Origin: CANKHA01 sp963731585
GTDB lineage: Bacteria > Pseudomonadota > Alphaproteobacteria > Rhizobiales > Xanthobacteraceae
Assembly: GCA_963731585.1 (NCBI GenBank)
Contig: CAVSWC010000013.1
Location: forward strand, 310,001 to 374,000
Direction of reading: 5' to 3'
DNA length: 64,000 bases
Shown: positions 1 to 10,031 of the stretch, one piece after another
How the letters are laid out: the number at the start of each line of letters is the position of its first letter
Numbering within the stretch: position 1 is the first letter of the stretch
Program-made: the position numbers and the translations under genes
Notes under the pieces: model-generated
Told to the model about the DNA's origin: nothing
Seen by the model: the letters and a program-made list of their open reading frames with translations, nothing else
Databases searched by the model: none

Positions 1-1800
1 CTCCTTCAGGTTTTCCAGCCGGCCGGCCGCGTCCGCGGAACGGTCCTTCTGCCACATCTCGGTATAGCCGCTCTCGTCCAGCACGATCTCCGCCAGCTCG
101 CTATGGGGCAGGGAATCCTTCTGCGCGCGCCAGCGGTCAAAGCACTCCAGCACGCCCTTCAGCGCGTTGCGCGGCTTCGGCTTCAGCTCGTCGGTTTCGA
201 CCAGCGCGCGGGCGGCGTCGCTGAGCGGGACGCGGTTCTTGCGCGCATAGTCGTGCAGCATCTGCACGGTGGCCTCGCCCAGCCCGCGCTTGGGCACATT
301 CACGATCCGCTCGAAGGCGAGGTCATCGGCGGGGGAATTGATCACGCGCAGATAAGCCAGCGCGTCGCGGATTTCGGCGCGCTCATAAAAGCGCGGACCG
401 CCGATCACGCGATAGGGCAGGCCAAGCGTGACGAAGCGGTCTTCGAATTCGCGCATCTGGAACGAAGCCCGCACCAGGATGGCGATCTCGTCGAGCTTGT
501 GCTTCTCGCGCTGGAGCTGCTCGATCTCCTCGCCGACCGCGCGGGCTTCTTCTTCCGAATCCCAGGCGCCCGTGACGGTGACTTTTTCGCCCGGCACATC
601 TTCGGTGCGCAGGGTTTTTCCCAGCCGGCCCTGGTTGTGCGAGATCAGATGCGAGGCGGCGGCGAGGATGTGCCCGGTGGAGCGGTAGTTGCGTTCCAGA
701 CGAATGATCTTGGCGCCAGGGAAGTCGTGGTCGAAGCGCAGGATGTTGTCCACTTCCGCCCCGCGCCAGCCATAGATCGACTGGTCGTCGTCACCGACGC
801 AGCAGATGTTTTTCTGTTTTTTTCCCTCTCCCCTTGCGGGGGAGGGTGGATCGCGTGAGCGCAGCGAAGGCGAGCCGGGTGAGGGGGCAAACGTCTCGGC
901 AAGGTCTACCCCCTCACCCGCCTCGCCGCTTAAAAGCGGCTCGGCACCCTCTCCCGCGAGGGGAGAGGGGAAAGGAGCTTGTGGCGACGCCGTGCTCTGC
1001 CCCAGCAAGCGCAGCCAGAGATACTGCGCGACATTGGTGTCCTGATATTCGTCCACCAGGATGTATTTGAAGCGCTCCTGATACTGCCGCAGCACGCCGG
1101 GGTGTTGGCGAAACAGACGGATATTTTCCAGCAAGAGATCGCCGAAATCCGTCGCGTTCAAAACCTTCAGCCGTTCCTGATACGCGATGTAGAGCTTCTT
1201 GCCCTTGCCGCCGGCGAAGCTCGCAGCCTCTCCGGCGGGAAGCTGATCGGGCGTCAACCCGCGGTTCTTCCAGCCGTCGATCAGCATGGCAAGCACGCGC
1301 GCGGGCCAGCGCTTTTCGTCGATGTTCTCGGCTTCCAGCAATTGCTTCATCAGCCTGATCTGGTCGTCCACGCCGAGGATGGTGAAGTCGGACTTCAGCC
1401 CCACCAGTTCGGCATGGCGGCGCAAAATCTTCACGCCGATCGAGTGAAAGGTGCCGAGCCAGGGCATGCCCTCGACCACCTGGCCGACCATCTTGCCGAC
1501 GCGCTCCTTCATCTCGCGCGCCGCCTTGTTGGTGAAGGTGACGCTGAGGATTTCGCCCGGCCGCGCCCTGCCGGTGGCGAGGATATGGGCGATGCGGGTG
1601 GTCAACACCCGGGTCTTGCCGGTGCCCGCGCCGGCCAGCACCAGCACCGCCCCGTCCAGGCTTTCCACCGCTTCGCGCTGCTCGGGATTGAGGTCGGCGA
1701 GATAGCCGCGCGGCCCCGGCATCGCGCGCGCGGCAATGCCACCCGGCTTGAAACCAGGCAAGTCGTTGTTTTCAGGAGAAATTTTTACCGGTTCGGCCAT
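1..1800 (-). CDS. uvrD: ATP-dependent DNA helicase UvrD/PcrA (partial, runs off left edge)
   Basis: This is a superfamily 1 DNA helicase used in nucleotide-excision and mismatch repair. The frame opens with ATG at 1800 and stays open for 600 codons to the window edge, so the C-terminus is missing. Visible motifs are the Walker A loop AGAGTGKT (residues 56-63), TFTNKAAREM (motif Ia region), the Walker B box DEYQDTN (250-256), VGDDDQSIYGWRGAEV (motif III, from 335) and LERNYRS (motif IV). Between the Walker B box and motif III the protein carries about 60 extra residues (roughly 268-328) rich in Pro, Gly, Ser and Glu. They are encoded by a palindromic repeat element that keeps the frame. The identification rests on motif order and spacing and is secure. 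Whether the extra loop is tolerated or functional is inference. Confidence 0.95.
   Translation of the reverse strand, partial: MAEPVKISPENNDLPGFKPGGIAARAMPGPRGYLADLNPEQREAVESLDGAVLVLAGAGTGKTRVLTTRIAHILATGRARPGEILSVTFTNKAAREMKERVGKMVGQVVEGMPWLGTFHSIGVKILRRHAELVGLKSDFTILGVDDQIRLMKQLLEAENIDEKRWPARVLAMLIDGWKNRGLTPDQLPAGEAASFAGGKGKKLYIAYQERLKVLNATDFGDLLLENIRLFRQHPGVLRQYQERFKYILVDEYQDTNVAQYLWLRLLGQSTASPQAPFPSPLAGEGAEPLLSGEAGEGVDLAETFAPSPGSPSLRSRDPPSPARGEGKKQKNICCVGDDDQSIYGWRGAEVDNILRFDHDFPGAKIIRLERNYRSTGHILAAASHLISHNQGRLGKTLRTEDVPGEKVTVTGAWDSEEEARAVGEEIEQLQREKHKLDEIAILVRASFQMREFEDRFVTLGLPYRVIGGPRFYERAEIRDALAYLRVINSPADDLAFERIVNVPKRGLGEATVQMLHDYARKNRVPLSDAARALVETDELKPKPRNALKGVLECFDRWRAQKDSLPHSELAEIVLDESGYTEMWQKDRSADAAGRLENLKE
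817..999. repeat. Interspersed palindromic repeat element inserted in-frame in uvrD
   Basis: The segment starts and ends with complementary arms: CCCTCTCCCCTTGCGGGGGA near 825 and a matching GAGGGGAGAGGG arm near 957-968. Internal complementary blocks contain CTCACCCG and GGGTGAGG. This looks like the short, extragenic, dyad-symmetric repeats common in Bradyrhizobium-type genomes. Here it lies inside uvrD and is read through without a stop, adding about 60 codons. The element limits are approximate, judged from where UvrD homology resumes (GQ... on one side, KNICCVGDDD on the other). Confidence 0.8.
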
Positions 1801-1941
1801 GCTTTCCTTGCGCCCGGCCACCCCGGGCCAGACCTGACCTGTCTATCGCATGGTAGGGCGATTCTTCACATTAAAGATGGCGATGGTGGCGAGAGAATGG
1901 GAGGGGCTATTCTCCGCTCAAATTCAAGGTCCGGACGGAAA

Positions 1942-3363
1942 ATGCTGTCTGTTGAACAGAAAAAGCCGGCCATGCGCGCGGACCCAAAAGCGCTCGAAAG
2001 CGTCATTCGCGCTCTGCAAAGCCATTTCGGCAACCGCGTGGTGACGTCGCTTGCCGAGCGCCAGCAGCATGCGCACACGCAAAGCTGGCTTGAGAACCAG
2101 CCGCCGGATGCGGTGGTGTTTCCGCAGAACGGGGAAGAGGTGGCGCAGATCGTCAAGCTCTGCGCGGCGCAGCGCGTGCCGGTGATTCCCTTCGGCGCCG
2201 GCACCTCGCTGGAAGGGCATGTGAACGCCCCCTTCGGCGGTGTGTGCATCGCTTTCCGCGACATGAACCGGGTCATTGCCGTGCATGCCGCTGATCTCGA
2301 CTGCGTGGTAGAGCCAGGCATCACCCGCAAACAGCTCAATGAGCATCTGCGCGACCAGGGGCTATTCTTCCCGATCGATCCCGGCGCCGACGCCTCGCTC
2401 GGCGGCATGGCGGCGACACGCTGTTCCGGGACCAATGCCGTGCGCTACGGGACCATGAAGGACAACGTGCTGGCGCTGAAGGTGGTGCTGGCGAATGGCG
2501 AGACCATCACCACGGCGCGGCGGGCGAAGAAATCCTCAGCCGGCTATGACCTCACACGGCTGATGGTGGGTTCGGAGGGCACGCTCGGGGTAATCACTGA
2601 AATTACGCTCAAGCTGACGGGGATTCCCGAGGCGGTGTCGGCGGGCATCTGTCCGTTTCCTTCCGTTGAGGCCGCCTGCAACACAGCGATCGCCACCATC
2701 CAGTCCGGCATTCCGGTGGCGCGCATCGAATTGCTCGACGCGCTGCAGGTCAAGGCGTGCAACGCCTATTCCAAACTGACGCTGCCGGAGACGCCGATGC
2801 TGTTTGTGGAATTCCACGGCAGCGAAGCGCATGTGAAGGAACAATCGGAGAGCTTCGGCGCGATTGCGCAGGACTTCGGCGGCGGCCCATTCGACTGGGC
2901 GACCAGGACGGAAGACCGCACGCAGCTGTGGCAGGCGCGGCACGATGCCTATTGGGCCGGGCGCGCGCTGCGTGCGGGCGTGCAGGCTTTCGCCACCGAC
3001 GTCTGCGTACCGATCTCGCGCCTCGCGGAATGCGTCACTGAAACCCAGCGCGATCTCGCGCAAAGCGGGCTGCTCGCGCCGATCCTCGGCCATGTCGGCG
3101 ACGGCAATTTCCACGTCACCCTGCTGGTGGACATGGCCGACGCCGACGAGGTGGCGCGGGCGCGCACGGTATATGAGCGCATGATCGACCGCGCGCTGGC
3201 GATGGACGGCACCTGCACCGGCGAGCACGGCGTCGGGCAGGGCAAGATGAAATACCTTCTCGCCGAGCACGGGCCGGTGGCGCTCGACGCCATGCGGGCG
3301 CTGAAAGCCGCGCTCGATCCGCACGGGATTCTCAATCCCGGAAAGATCGTCATCGGCAGCTGA
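1942..3363 (+). CDS. FAD-linked oxidase, D-lactate/glycolate dehydrogenase (GlcD/LDHD) type
   Basis: This is a 473-residue flavoprotein of the FAD-binding type 4 / FAD-oxidase C family, which oxidises D-lactate, glycolate or related 2-hydroxy acids and passes electrons to cytochrome c or quinone. The N-terminal PCMH-type FAD domain shows VIPFGAGTSLEGH (about residues 81-93) and GGMAATRCSGTNAVRYGTM. The C-terminal half shows HVGDGNFHVTLL and GEHGVGQGKMKYL (about 426), typical of D-lactate dehydrogenases. The start is taken at ATG 1942, close behind GGACGG; ATG 1972 is an alternative. The open frame extends upstream over the antisense of uvrD, but that part has no recognisable homology. The gene is divergent from uvrD and stands alone. 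The family call is strong; the exact substrate is not visible. Confidence 0.9.
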   Translation: MLSVEQKKPAMRADPKALESVIRALQSHFGNRVVTSLAERQQHAHTQSWLENQPPDAVVFPQNGEEVAQIVKLCAAQRVPVIPFGAGTSLEGHVNAPFGGVCIAFRDMNRVIAVHAADLDCVVEPGITRKQLNEHLRDQGLFFPIDPGADASLGGMAATRCSGTNAVRYGTMKDNVLALKVVLANGETITTARRAKKSSAGYDLTRLMVGSEGTLGVITEITLKLTGIPEAVSAGICPFPSVEAACNTAIATIQSGIPVARIELLDALQVKACNAYSKLTLPETPMLFVEFHGSEAHVKEQSESFGAIAQDFGGGPFDWATRTEDRTQLWQARHDAYWAGRALRAGVQAFATDVCVPISRLAECVTETQRDLAQSGLLAPILGHVGDGNFHVTLLVDMADADEVARARTVYERMIDRALAMDGTCTGEHGVGQGKMKYLLAEHGPVALDAMRALKAALDPHGILNPGKIVIGS

Positions 3364-3616
3364 CATAGATTTGCCTCGACGTCCCAGCATTGGTCATTCT
3401 GGGGTGCTAGCCGGGCGGGGGGTTACCGAATCGCCCGGGCCAACCCCGATCCTCTCGGCCAGGGGAGAGGATAAGAAAACGCCGCGATTTCAGCGGTCGC
3501 CCAAATCTTTCGCGCCTGCGTCGGAATGCCTGTATCGTCAGAATGCCTGTATATTGTGACATTCCTTAAGCCGGGGCCGGTTAACTGGGCCAATCTGGTC
3601 CTTTCGCGGAGATCGC
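3364..3616. other. Intergenic region upstream of the AsmA-like gene
   Basis: No gene is seen. It holds a near-perfect direct repeat, GAATGCCTGTAT at about 3525 and again at about 3541, and a partial match to the CTCTC/GAGAG arms of the element in uvrD near 3450-3470. A promoter for the downstream gene probably lies here, but no clear boxes are visible. Confidence 0.4.
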
Positions 3617-6600
3617 GTGCAGACCACGTTGCTCGGACTTGCGATCGCGTTGATCCTGGCGCTGCTGGCGGCGCTGGTTGGGCCGTTGGTGGTCGACTGG
3701 GGCCGCTTTCGTCCCTCCATCGAAGCCGAGGCCAGCCGCCTGATCGGCGCGCCCGTCCGCATCACGGGTCCGATCGAAGTTGCCATTCTGCCCACCCCGG
3801 CGCTGACCCTGCGGGGGCTCGAAATCGCGCCGTCCGATGCCAGCAGCGGCATGCGTGCTCGCTCGCTCGCGGTCGAGCTGGAGTTCGGCTCGCTGGTGCG
3901 CGGACAATGGCGTGCGCAGGAACTGCACCTGGTCGGGCCGGAGTTTAATCTGGGGATCGACGGCGCAGGCAATCTGGCGCTGCCGCCGATCGCACCCGGC
4001 TTCGACCCGGACCAATTGTCGATCGAACGGCTTAATATCGAAGACGGTCACGCGATGCTGACGGATTCGCGCAGCGGCTCGCGCATCAGCCTCGGCAAGC
4101 TCTGGTTCAAGGGAGACGTGCGCTCGCTGGCGGGCCCGTTCAGGGGCGAGGGCGCCTTTGTGCTTGCCGGCGATCTCTATGCCTACCGCATTGCGGCGGG
4201 CCGGGCGGAGGAGGGCGCACTCAAGCTGCGGCTCAATCTCGATCCGCTGGAGAAGCCGCTCGCCGTCGAGGCTGACGGCATTCTGTCACTCGCCGGGACG
4301 GCGCCGCGTTTCGACGGCGCCATGACGGTTTCGCGTCCCGCGGCCCTTGCAACCCCGAGCGGGCAGACTTTCGCGAGCGATCCCTGGCGGCTCACCGCCA
4401 AGGTCAAGGCGAGCGCGTCCTCCGCGTTGTTCGAGGCGGTCGAGTTCCAGTATGGCCCGGAGGAACGGGCGGTGCGGCTCACCGGCACCGCGGAACTGAA
4501 ATTCGGCGATCGGCCGCGCTTCGACGGAGTTCTCGCCGCCGTGCAGGTCGATCTCGACCGCGCCTTCGGCTCTGCCAGTACAGGGCGACAATTGCCTTTC
4601 GCGGCCCTCAAAACCTTGGGCAATACTTTCGCCGGCCGCGTTGCGCCCGTCGATACCGGTGCGCATGGGGGTCAGTATCGAAGCGCTGACACTCGCCGGC
4701 TCGACCATCCAAAATCTGCGTGGGGACGTTCGAAGCGATGGCGAAGTCTGGAATCTCGACGGTTTCGAATTGCGCGTGCCGGGATTCACCCAAGTCAATC
4801 TTAGCGGCCGGCTCTATCTCGCGCGCACGCAGCTCGGCTTCACCGGCCCGGTGAGCGTGGATTCCACCGATCCCACCGCGCTGATCGCCTGGCTGCAAGG
4901 CAAGACCGCACAATCGGCGACGCGGATGAAGCCGTTCCGCGCCCGCGGCGAAGTCACGCTCAGCAGCGAGAAAATCGCCTTCGACCGGCTCACCGCCGAG
5001 ATCGACCGCAAATGGGTGGAAGGCAGCCTTGCTTACGCCTGGGCGGCGGGTGAGAAACCGGCGTGGCTCGACGCGGATTTGAATGCCGCCGAGCTCGACG
5101 TCGATGCCCTTATGTCCTTCGCAGACGCCGCGCGCGGCGCCACCACCTTCGAAACTCCGCGCGAGGTGACGCTCGGACTGGGCATCGGGCGTGCGGTGGT
5201 GGCGGGCCTGCAGGTCTCCAATATCCGCGCGCGCTTCCGGCGCGATGCCACCGGACTGCATGTCGAGCGGCTGTCGATCGGCGATGTCGGCGGCAATGCC
5301 TTCGACGTCAGCGGCCGGATCGACACGACCTCATCGCCGCCGCAAGGCGCGCTGAACCTGCGGCTCGACGCGGGCAATCTCGCCGGCATCGTGACGCTGG
5401 CGGAGAAATTCATGCCGGATTTCGCGGATCTGGTCCGGCGCGTCGCCCAGCGCATGCCTTCGGCGCAGCTCAACGCGACGCTGGCGCTGGAGCAGAGCGG
5501 CGCGGCGCGGCTGGCACTCGACGGCCGCTCGGGCGATCTGCGGGTGATGCTGCGCGGTCAGGCGACGCGCGCGGCGACCGCCGCGGCAACAGACCTGCAA
5601 AGCCTTGCTGGTTCCGACGTTCGGCTGGAGGGTAAGATCGAAACCGATAAAGGTCCCGCAGTGGTCGATCTGCTCAATCTCGGCAGTGTGCTGGCCGTTG
5701 ATCCCAATCGTCCCGGTGAGCTCAGGCTGGCCGCAACGGGTCCGCTCAGCGCCCTCGCGCTGGATGCCCGGCTGCTCGCCGGAGGTCTCGATGCCTCGGC
5801 CAAAGGCGTGGTTAACCTGCGCGCCGACGAGCCGAAGGCCGCGCTGCGGCTCACAGTGGCGAATGCTGACGCCCGGCCCCTGCGGCGCGGATCCGCGCGG
5901 CCCGCTGCTCTTCCCGTCAGCCTGACCAGCAATCTCTCGCTGACGGGAGGTTCGGTCACGCTGGGCGATTTCTCCGGCACCTTCGCCGGCGTTCCCGCGC
6001 GTGGGAAGCTGGCGATCGACTTCGCTCCGGCGATCCGGATCGAAGGCGAGATCGAGGCTGACACGATCGAAGCGCCGGTAGCGCTCGCTGCGCTGATTGG
6101 TCTGCCCGCCGATCCGGATGCCCGCGCCTGGTCGTCCGAGCCTTTCATCAAAGGTCTGCTGGACGACGCGGAAGGGCGTGTCGAATGGCGCGCCGGGCGC
6201 GTCAATCTCACGCCCACGCTGACGCTGCGTCAGGGGCGCGGCAGATTGAAAATCAACCGCTCGGAAATAACTTTTGCCGATATCGAGGGCGGCGTGGCCG
6301 ACGGCCAGGCCAAAGGCCAATTCGTGTTTCACAAACGCTCCGACGCCATCTCGGCGAGTGGCAGTCTGCGGTTGAGCAATGCCGATGCGGCGGTGCTGCT
6401 GGCGGGGGAAGGCAAGACCGCGGCAACGCTGCCGGCCAACGCCAACAAGCCGGCGGTGACCGGGCGCGTCGGACTGCAGCTCGATCTCGAGGGCGTGGGC
6501 CGCAGTCCGCAGGCGCTGATCGGCTCGTTATCCGGAAACGGATTGGTGTCACTCTCGCGGGCGCAATTCGCATCACTGAACGCCAAGGTATTCGAGACCG

Positions 6601-7290
6601 CCACGCGCGCGGTTGATCAGGGCGTAGCGCTCGACATGAAGAAGATCAGTGAGATCGCCACCGGCGCGTTGGAAAGTGGCGCGCTGGCGGTGCCGTCGGC
6701 GGAAGGCGTGATCACCGTCGCGCACGGTCAAATCCGCCTGACCAATCTGGTGACGCACGCGGAAGGCGCGGACCTGACGGTGACCGGCAGCCTCGATCTG
6801 CTGGAACAGAATCTGAGCGCGCGGCTCGCCCTGGCTGCAAACAAGGATTTGTCGGGCGACCGGCCGGTGGTGTCGATTTCTCTCAACGGCCCGCTCGCCA
6901 ATCCGAAGCGGACGGTGGACGTGAGCGCACTGACCGCCTGGCTCACGCTGCGTGCTGTCGAGCAGCAGTCGAAGCAGCTGGAGGCGATGGAAGCCAAACG
7001 CCGCGCTGCTATCAGGGAAGAGCCACGGACGCCTGCAGCCGCGCCGCAAGCCGTGGCGCCTAGGGTGGCGGCGCCGTCATCCGCGCCGCCACCATTCGCG
7101 ACCGAGTTCGCCGGCCGCACCTACGCTCGCGCCGCCGTTGCCGCCGGCGATCGAAATCGCACCCTTGCCTCATATCCTGGAACAAAGACCGGCGCAGGCG
7201 CCGGCTCGTGCCCAGAGGGGAACCGCGGCTCAGCCGCGATCTGCTCCTCCGGCTCCGCTGCAATTATTACCGGCCCGCCCCGACAACTGA
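3617..7290 (+). CDS. AsmA-family protein (two apparent frameshifts)
   Basis: This is a large AsmA-like inner-membrane protein, a family linked to outer-membrane assembly and phospholipid transport between envelope membranes. The GTG start at 3617 gives one N-terminal membrane helix (about residues 5-27) followed by the AsmA opening (DWGRFRPSIEAEASRLIGAP, then VRITGPIEV). The long repetitive beta-rich body follows, with a C-terminal AsmA_2-like part (TGSLDLLEQNLSARLALAAN near 6790) and a Pro-rich tail. Two frame changes are needed, near 4645 (one extra C in CCC) and near 7100. With both extra bases removed, the length from 3617 to the stop at 7288-7290 is exactly 1224 codons. Without the second correction the frame ends at 7322 with an unnatural tail. 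The 3' end overlaps the convergent RHH gene. Confidence 0.85.
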
Positions 7291-7569
7291 AGCCACGCTG
7301 CGGAATTGAATCGGCTCGTTAAGGCCGTTCGACTCCTGCTTTGGGACTTCTCGAACCTGCGAGCGATAGTAATCGAGCACGAAAAGCCGGATGCCCGAGG
7401 AAAGATTGCCATGCCGGCGGTCGGTGTCGATGGTGGCGACAAGTTCTGACAAGGTCACGTCCCGCGCAGCGGCGATGTCCTTAAGACCTTGCCAGAAAGC
7501 GTCCTCAAGACTGACACTTGTCTTGTGACCGGCGATGACAATCGAGCGTTTAATGACCGGCGATTTCAT
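7267..7569 (-). CDS. Ribbon-helix-helix domain protein (RHH_4 type)
   Basis: This is a 100-residue protein with the RHH_4-like pattern: a basic start MKSPVIKRSIVIAGHKTSVS followed by LEDAFWQGLKDIAAARDVTL and then LSELVATID, with a helix LSSGIRLFVLDYYR near residues 57-70. The family is common in alphaproteobacteria, binds DNA in other RHH proteins, and has no assigned target here. Its ATG overlaps the TGA of the upstream DUF4169 gene (ATGA), so the two are almost certainly translationally coupled. The last ~40 residues overlap the 3' end of the convergent AsmA-like gene. The function as a regulator is family-based inference. Confidence 0.85.
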   Translation of the reverse strand: MKSPVIKRSIVIAGHKTSVSLEDAFWQGLKDIAAARDVTLSELVATIDTDRRHGNLSSGIRLFVLDYYRSQVREVPKQESNGLNEPIQFRSVASVVGAGR

Positions 7570-7750
7570 CCAGCTTCTCCCGTTCTAGTCCGATACGAAT
7601 CCAGATCGCGGCGAGGTTTGACGCGGAGGGCTTCACTAAGCTTACGGTCGAATTTTGGCAGTCCGCGGGCGAGACGATTTTTAGCGGCGTCTTTCTCCGC
7701 CTGTCTTGGAACCCCGTGTGAGCCGTGCGAAGATTGACGACGTCAGCCAT
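7566..7750 (-). CDS. DUF4169 family small basic protein (frameshifted)
   Basis: Reading from ATG 7750 gives MADVVNLRTA, the typical DUF4169 opening. After a frame change near 7705 the next frame reads QAEKDAAKNRLARGLPKFDR and then KLSEALRVKPRRDLDSYRT before ending in TGA at 7566-7568. This is the charged helical body of the family. The length of 185 nt is not a multiple of three and is consistent with two extra bases or one lost base. The gene is coupled (ATGA overlap) to the RHH gene downstream, an arrangement known in related alphaproteobacteria near fumC and sspB. The function is unknown. Confidence 0.75.
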
Positions 7751-8040
7751 GCTTGTCGGGACTTTCATCAAATGCGCGATTGGTTCTGCAGTACCAGCCA
7801 CCCTCTGCGTGCGTTACGACCACACGGTGGCAATCGGGAACCACAAATCAGCACTGCTACAGGATGACGGTATCGCTCAGCCGGGGCAAAACACGGTTTG
7901 TTGAAGAGGACGCGGCGAACGGCATCCAGTACTTTCGGACCATATACACAAATCAGGTAGGACAGATCAGGCCACGATCCGCAGCAATCGCAGCCACGAC
8001 GTTATATTCCGCAACTATTGTTCGAAATCCCTGGAGAAGA

Positions 8041-9432
8041 TCAGCCGGGGCGGATCATTTTTTCCGGCCGCATCAATCGATCAAACTCCGCGCCGGTAAC
8101 ATGGCCCAGCCGGATCGCTTCCTCGCGCAACGTGGTTCCGTTCGCATGCGCGGCCTTCGCAATCTGCGCCGCCTTGTCGTAGCCGATCTTTGGCGCCAAT
8201 GCCGTCACCAACATGAGCGAGCGCTGCATCAATTCGCCGATGCGCTGTTCGTTGGCACGGATATCGACGACGCAATTGTCGGTGAAGGAGCGCGCCGCAT
8301 CGGCCAGCAGCCGGATCGATTGCAACATGGTGTAGACCAGAACCGGCTTAAAAGCGTTGAGCTCGAAATGGCCCTGACTCCCGGCAATCATGATCGTGGT
8401 GTTGTTACCGAAAACGCGTGCGCACACCATCGTGAGGGATTCAGACTGCGTAGGGTTCACCTTGCCCGGCATGATCGAGGAGCCGGGCTCGTTCTCCGGC
8501 AGGATCAATTCGCCCAGCCCGGAACGCGGTCCGCTCCCGAGCAGGCGGATGTCGTTGGCGATCTTGAACAGCCCGGCGGCGATGGAAGTCAGCGCGCCGT
8601 GGGCGAAGACATAAGCATCGTGCGACGCCAGCGCTTCGAATTTGTTGGGCGCAGTGACGAAAGGCAGCCGTGTGATCTTCGCCGCTTTCTGCGCGAACAG
8701 CTTGGCGAATTGCGGCTTGCTGTTCAGCCCCGTCCCCACCGCGGTGCCGCCCTGCGCCAGCGGATAGAGCTGCTTCAGCGCCAGCCGCAGGCGCGCGATG
8801 CCGGACTTAACCTGCGCGGCATAGCCGGAGAATTCCTGCCCCAGCGTCAGCGGCGTCGCATCCTGCATATGCGTGCGGCCGATCTTGATGATGCCGGAGA
8901 ATTCCCTGACTTTGGTCTGCAACGCCTCCTGCAAATGCGCGAGCGCGGGATCAAGCCGATAGGCGATCTCGGTCGCCGCCGCGATATGCATGGCGCTGGG
9001 GAAGGCGTCATTGGTCGACTGGCTCATGTTGACGTGGTCGTTGGGATGCACCGGCTCCTTGGCGCCGCGCGAGCCGCCGAGGATTTCGTTGGCGCGGTTC
9101 GCGATTACCTCATTGACGTTCATATTGGTCTGGGTGCCCGAGCCGCTCTGCCAGACCGACAGCGGAAAATTTCCGTCGAGCTTGCCGTCGATCACTTCCT
9201 GCGCCGCCGCGACGATGGCGCGAGCGCGTCTGGCGTCGAGCAGCTTGAGTTCCTTGTTGGTTTCGGCGGCGGCGCGCTTGACGATCGCCAGCGCGCGAAT
9301 AAGCGGCGGCGGCATTACTTCGTCGCCAATAGGGAAATTAAGCCGCGCGCGTTCGGTCTGTGCGCCCCAATGGCGATCCGCCGGCACCTCGATCGGCCCG
9401 AAGGTATCGCTTTCGGTGCGCGTCTTGCTCAT
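8041..9432 (-). CDS. fumC: Class II fumarate hydratase
   Basis: This TCA-cycle enzyme interconverts fumarate and L-malate in the cytoplasm as an iron-independent homotetramer. The 463-residue protein from ATG 9432 has the usual class II length. It shows TFGPIEVPADRHWGAQTERA at the N-terminus, SQSTNDAFPSAMHIA (substrate site), GRTHMQDATPLTLGQEF and the superfamily signature GSSIMPGKVNPTQSE (about residues 316-330), ending with a C-terminal domain containing GATFDRLMRPE-like residues. A GTG at 9450 overlapping the sspB stop (GTGA) is an alternative start. It lies directly downstream of sspB, so the two may be co-transcribed. Very secure. Confidence 0.96.
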   Translation of the reverse strand: MSKTRTESDTFGPIEVPADRHWGAQTERARLNFPIGDEVMPPPLIRALAIVKRAAAETNKELKLLDARRARAIVAAAQEVIDGKLDGNFPLSVWQSGSGTQTNMNVNEVIANRANEILGGSRGAKEPVHPNDHVNMSQSTNDAFPSAMHIAAATEIAYRLDPALAHLQEALQTKVREFSGIIKIGRTHMQDATPLTLGQEFSGYAAQVKSGIARLRLALKQLYPLAQGGTAVGTGLNSKPQFAKLFAQKAAKITRLPFVTAPNKFEALASHDAYVFAHGALTSIAAGLFKIANDIRLLGSGPRSGLGELILPENEPGSSIMPGKVNPTQSESLTMVCARVFGNNTTIMIAGSQGHFELNAFKPVLVYTMLQSIRLLADAARSFTDNCVVDIRANEQRIGELMQRSLMLVTALAPKIGYDKAAQIAKAAHANGTTLREEAIRLGHVTGAEFDRLMRPEKMIRPG

Positions 9433-9446
9433 GCAATCACTTGCGC

Positions 9447-10031
9447 TCACTTTTTGCGGAAGCGATCCAACCGCACGACCTCCGCGCCGGAAGTTTTTCC
9501 GCCATTTCGCGGCTTGTCGCCGTCACCATCCGGCTCTTCGTCCTGCGTGGGTGGAGAGGGCACTGCGCGCGGACCGGTCGCGGGCCTTGCCGGCGGCTTC
9601 CGCTCGGCGGCCTTCACCGGCGCCGGCGGCTTGGCCTTTGCCTCCGAAGCATACTCGTGCTCGTCCTCATCGTCTTCCACCACGATCGCGAATTGCAGCC
9701 CGAATTCCACCGACGGATCGAAGAACCCGGTGATGGCATCGAAGGGCACGCGCAGCCGCTCCGCAATCCCGCTGAAGGACAGGCCGACCTCGAAAGCCTC
9801 GTCGCTGACCTCCAGATCCCAGAACTGGTGCTGCAGCACGATGGTCATTTCCTGCGGATGCTGCTGGCGCAGGCGCGGCGACAGCTTCACGCCTGGCGCC
9901 GTCGTGTCGAAGGAAATCTTGAAATGATGCTCCCCGAGCAGCCCCTTTTTGGCGGCATCGGCCATCACCATGCGGACCACGCCGCGGAGCGCGTTCTGGG
10001 CCAGGAGGTCGTAGCGGATGTGGTCCGTCAT
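9447..10031 (-). CDS. sspB: SspB-like ClpXP adaptor (alpha-proteobacterial form)
   Basis: This 194-residue protein begins at ATG 10031 with MTDHIRYDLLAQNALRGVVR. It matches the alphaproteobacterial SspB fold with LPFHFKISF-like strands (HHFKISFDTTAPGVKLS), MTIVLQHQFWDLEV and GLSFSGIAERLRVPFDAITG. The acidic, Pro-rich tail ends in VVRLDRFRKK, the ClpX-binding XB module at the C-terminus. SspB tethers ssrA-tagged proteins to ClpXP for degradation, so it works with the tmRNA encoded at 17.6-17.9 kb. The stop overlaps the possible GTG start of fumC. The ORF remains open upstream, but only the part from 10031 is conserved in style. Confidence 0.93.
   Translation of the reverse strand: MTDHIRYDLLAQNALRGVVRMVMADAAKKGLLGEHHFKISFDTTAPGVKLSPRLRQQHPQEMTIVLQHQFWDLEVSDEAFEVGLSFSGIAERLRVPFDAITGFFDPSVEFGLQFAIVVEDDEDEHEYASEAKAKPPAPVKAAERKPPARPATGPRAVPSPPTQDEEPDGDGDKPRNGGKTSGAEVVRLDRFRKK

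Noticed and set aside
979..1941. Long N-terminal extension of the FAD-linked oxidase frame
   Set aside because: The first 321 codons are the antisense of uvrD, with no oxidase homology. The real start is at 1942.
3520..3560. Direct repeat GAATGCCTGTAT as an attachment site
   Set aside because: The repeats are only about 16 bp apart, and no integrase or tRNA is nearby.
7753..9927. 724-codon plus-strand ORF
   Set aside because: It is the antisense shadow of fumC and sspB. GC-rich codon bias keeps the opposite frame open; the translation is low-complexity and Arg/Gln/Leu-rich.
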